This document shows, piece after piece, positions 5,343 to 7,337 of a stretch of DNA of 7,337 nt; the first letter of the stretch is position 1; the number at the start of each line of letters is the position of its first letter. Below the pieces are notes generated by a model. It was not told the DNA's origin, searched no databases, and saw only the letters and a program-made list of their open reading frames with translations. Position numbers and translations under genes: made by a program. Source of the DNA: Planctomycetota bacterium (GTDB lineage Bacteria > Planctomycetota > Planctomycetia > Gemmatales > Gemmataceae); contig JAGWVO010000178.1 in NCBI GenBank assembly GCA_018970845.1, positions 1 to 7,337 of the forward strand, given 5' to 3'.

Positions 5343-7337
5343 ATGATGGCGGCGCTGATCGTATTGGCGGGCATCGCGCTGGGTGGTGATTCCACCCCGC
5401 CCGCCGCGTTGCCCACCCCTCGCCCCGGGTATCCCGCACACCTGCCGGAATTCGTTCTCGCCATGCGCATCGATCCGCAGGAAAAGCGGGTCACCGTGAC
5501 GGAGGAATTGACTTGGACCCATCCAGGTGGTCCACCTGTCGAAAACCTGGTGATCCAGGCCCATGCGGCTTTCGTGCTTCCCGAATCCGAGCAGGGAGCG
5601 ATGGCCAAGACACTCGAGATGCTGAGGCTGGATCCGAGAGACGCCCTCGGCGTCAAGCGCCCGGCGCTCGAATTCCGATCCGTTTCGTTGTTTCACGACG
5701 GGCAATGGGCCGGCCAGCCGGCAAATCTGGGCGGTTCCACGGGAACAAACCTGGAGTTGAAACTCCCAGCGCGGGTCGCGGCGGGAGGGAAGGTGCGAGC
5801 CAAGCTGGAATTCACCGTCAGGCTCGATGAGAAGCAGGGGCGTTGGGGCCTGTGGAACGGCGTGGTGAACCTCATGCAATGGTTGCCCATCCCCGCCGTT
5901 TATGACGGCGAAAGGGGATGGCAGCCATCGCCGTTCCTGCCATGGCACCAGCCATTTCTCAACGAGGCGGGACACTATAAGGCGGAAATCCAGTTGCCCG
6001 CGGGCTGGGAACTGGCGCATTCGGGGCAGGCCGTCGAGGAGACGGGTGCCGGACCCGGCTGGAAGATGATGCGAATCGAGGCCCGGGCGGTGAGGGATTT
6101 TTCCCTGGCCGCGAGCGCGAATTATGTGATCGCCCGAACGACGGCGGCCGTTAAGGGGCGTGATCCGGTCCTTGTGAAGGTGGCGGCGCTGAAGCACCAC
6201 GCGCGCCTTGCCGAAAAGATGGCGGCGCTCGCGGCCGATGCCGTCAGCACCTACAGCGCCTGGATGGGCGCCTACCCGTGGCCCGAACTGACCATCGCTG
6301 AAACCTATTTCGGCTGGAATGGCAATGAAGGCGGATCGGTCATCATGATCGATGAGCGGGTCTTCAACCTTCCCGCGCTCGCCGATGGCTTCATTGAATA
6401 CCTGATCGTCCACGAGACTTGCCACCAGTGGTGGTACAACGCCGTCGGAACCGACGGTTACCGGGAGCCGTTCATCGACGAGGGCCTGGCCACGGCCCTG
6501 AGCCACCGCCTGATCAACGGCCGGCGCGGACGCAACAACACGATGCTCACCTATCCGCAAATGCTGGAATGGCTCCCGAACATTCCGCGCGAGAGCTACC
6601 GCAACCGCGGCTGGTCGGGCCTGGTCCATTCCGGGTTCGACGGGCCCGTTCAGCGCGGCATGCAGGAGCATGGCAACCTCGCGAGGCTGTTTGGGACCGC
6701 TTACGACAAGTCGAGCAAGGTCTTCGACATCCTTGCCGAAAGGCTAGGCGACGCGGCTTTCCTGGAATTCCTCACAACCCTTCAGCGCAAGTACCGTCAC
6801 AGGATCATGCGCGCCGCCGATCTCGAAGCGGAGCTGGCCGCATTCACCGGCCGGGACTGGACCGGATTCTTCGACAAGTGGTGGCGCGGCGAGGGGCGCG
6901 TCGATTGGGCCGTGGACAGCGCCGAAACGATTGGGGAGAAGGGGCCCAGGCCGCTGGCCCGCCTTCGCCCCAGGGAGGATGTTTCCCGCGTGAGGGTCGT
7001 GCTTTCCCGTTCCGGTCCGACCGATGAGGCCACCAGCCTCGGGTTTCGCCTGCCGGGGCAACCGGGCTACCCGATCCGCGTCCCCGTGGCGACCGGCCTG
7101 GAATGGAAGGGGGACAATCCGCCAGCGGAAGTCACCCCCCTGCCCGACGGCAGGGTCCAGGTGGTCGTGGAACTGCCTGTTGAACCTGAATCGGTGATGG
7201 TTGATCCCGACATGGTGCTTCCCGACCCGAGGCTGGCGAACAACCATACCGACTTATCGCCCGCCATGCGCGCGACCTGGCTTTACACGATGGCCGATGA
7301 AAACGACCTCACGACGGCCAACGACCGCTGGAACATA
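5343..7337 (+). CDS. Exported M1-family (gluzincin) metallopeptidase, C-terminus beyond window
   Basis: The frame is open for 665 codons and runs off the right edge. A short hydrophobic stretch (AALIVLAGIALGG, 3-15) suggests a signal peptide. An N-terminal beta domain follows (about 35-280; it ends with the PAGWELAHSG and RAVRDFSLAAS elements typical of M1). The catalytic domain has HETCH (357-361) and, after exactly 18 residues, Glu380 in DEGLA. These are the zinc ligands His357, His361 and Glu380 and the general base Glu358 of clan MA(E). AYDKSS (from 453) probably supplies the transition-state Tyr454. The usual GxMEN aminopeptidase motif reads GGSVI (330-334) at the right distance, so N-terminal amine recognition seems lost. 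From about 530 a beta-rich C-terminal part begins. It should cleave peptides outside the cytoplasm; substrates are unknown. The start is uncertain: ATG 5310 would add 11 residues, including a Lys that improves the signal peptide, but it has no ribosome-binding site. Confidence 0.9.
   Translation, partial: MMAALIVLAGIALGGDSTPPAALPTPRPGYPAHLPEFVLAMRIDPQEKRVTVTEELTWTHPGGPPVENLVIQAHAAFVLPESEQGAMAKTLEMLRLDPRDALGVKRPALEFRSVSLFHDGQWAGQPANLGGSTGTNLELKLPARVAAGGKVRAKLEFTVRLDEKQGRWGLWNGVVNLMQWLPIPAVYDGERGWQPSPFLPWHQPFLNEAGHYKAEIQLPAGWELAHSGQAVEETGAGPGWKMMRIEARAVRDFSLAASANYVIARTTAAVKGRDPVLVKVAALKHHARLAEKMAALAADAVSTYSAWMGAYPWPELTIAETYFGWNGNEGGSVIMIDERVFNLPALADGFIEYLIVHETCHQWWYNAVGTDGYREPFIDEGLATALSHRLINGRRGRNNTMLTYPQMLEWLPNIPRESYRNRGWSGLVHSGFDGPVQRGMQEHGNLARLFGTAYDKSSKVFDILAERLGDAAFLEFLTTLQRKYRHRIMRAADLEAELAAFTGRDWTGFFDKWWRGEGRVDWAVDSAETIGEKGPRPLARLRPREDVSRVRVVLSRSGPTDEATSLGFRLPGQPGYPIRVPVATGLEWKGDNPPAEVTPLPDGRVQVVVELPVEPESVMVDPDMVLPDPRLANNHTDLSPAMRATWLYTMADENDLTTANDRWNI

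Larger units (their letters stand above)
5258..5349. repeat. Inverted repeat enclosing the divergent start codons
   Basis: AAGATGATGG occurs on the plus strand at 5340-5349 and on the minus strand at 5267-5258, a perfect 10-bp inverted repeat. In each arm the first ATG is the likely start of the divergent gene. Inside it lies a second pair, CCGGGGAGG (5271-5279) facing CCTCCCGG (5319-5326), complementary apart from one extra G. The innermost pair is GACCA-AA-TGGTC (5297-5308). The three dyads are centred within about 5 bp of each other (near 5299-5304). Confidence 0.6.

Noticed and set aside
5303..5389. A 28-codon plus-strand frame (ATG at 5303, second ATG at 5333) overlapping the peptidase start, a possible leader peptide.
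   Set aside because: The GGAGG is only 3 nt before the ATG at 5333, the ATG at 5303 has no ribosome-binding site, and the sequence shows no attenuator-like codon run or terminator.
5265..6671. The minus-strand frame of the TPR gene stays open upstream for about 470 more codons.
   Set aside because: It is antisense to the M1 peptidase, whose plus-strand frame carries a full zinc-site motif. The translation of the extension has no recognisable domain, and the signal peptide of the TPR protein begins only at 5264-5252.

Overview
The window looks like a chromosomal segment of a planctomycete (Planctomycetota; a Gemmatales/Gemmataceae-like member is my guess). The reasons are a prepilin-type DUF1559 protein placed right behind a small transthyretin-like lipoprotein, a membrane-spanning Ser/Thr protein kinase with a C-terminal beta-propeller, and high-GC coding sequence throughout. 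I see no rRNA, tRNA, CRISPR array, insertion sequence or phage gene.

Layout. (A) 59-1478, plus strand: a lipoprotein (59-466) and a DUF1559 pseudopilin-like protein (537-1478), each with a strong AGGAGG ribosome-binding site. They probably form one transcription unit. (B) 1492-5264, minus strand: a two-gene operon read from right to left. It has a secreted, TPR-like protein with a C-terminal membrane anchor (4143-5264), followed by the kinase (1492-4146). Their stop and start codons overlap as ATGA, so translation is probably coupled. The kinase gene ends only 13 bp from the DUF1559 stop codon, tail to tail, with no visible terminator. (C) 5343-7337, plus strand: a divergently transcribed M1-family (gluzincin) metallopeptidase that runs off the right edge.

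How the genes may fit together. All five products are predicted to be exported or membrane-bound. The kinase should have its catalytic domain in the cytoplasm and its propeller outside. The coupled TPR protein should lie outside with a C-terminal anchor, which makes it a plausible sensory partner or adaptor. The M1-like peptidase is divergent from this pair across a 78-bp region. That region holds a perfect TTGACA box, short palindromes between the -35 and -10 positions, and a 10-bp inverted repeat in which both ATG start codons sit. Co-regulation of the peptidase and the kinase/TPR pair is therefore plausible but is inference.

The observations most worth following up are: the peptidase keeps the zinc ligands and general base of M1 but has lost the exopeptidase Glu of the GxMEN motif; the symmetric divergent control region; the ATGA-coupled TPR/kinase pair; and a (GA)6 tract in the kinase domain. 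Nothing here is clearly a wholly new system.
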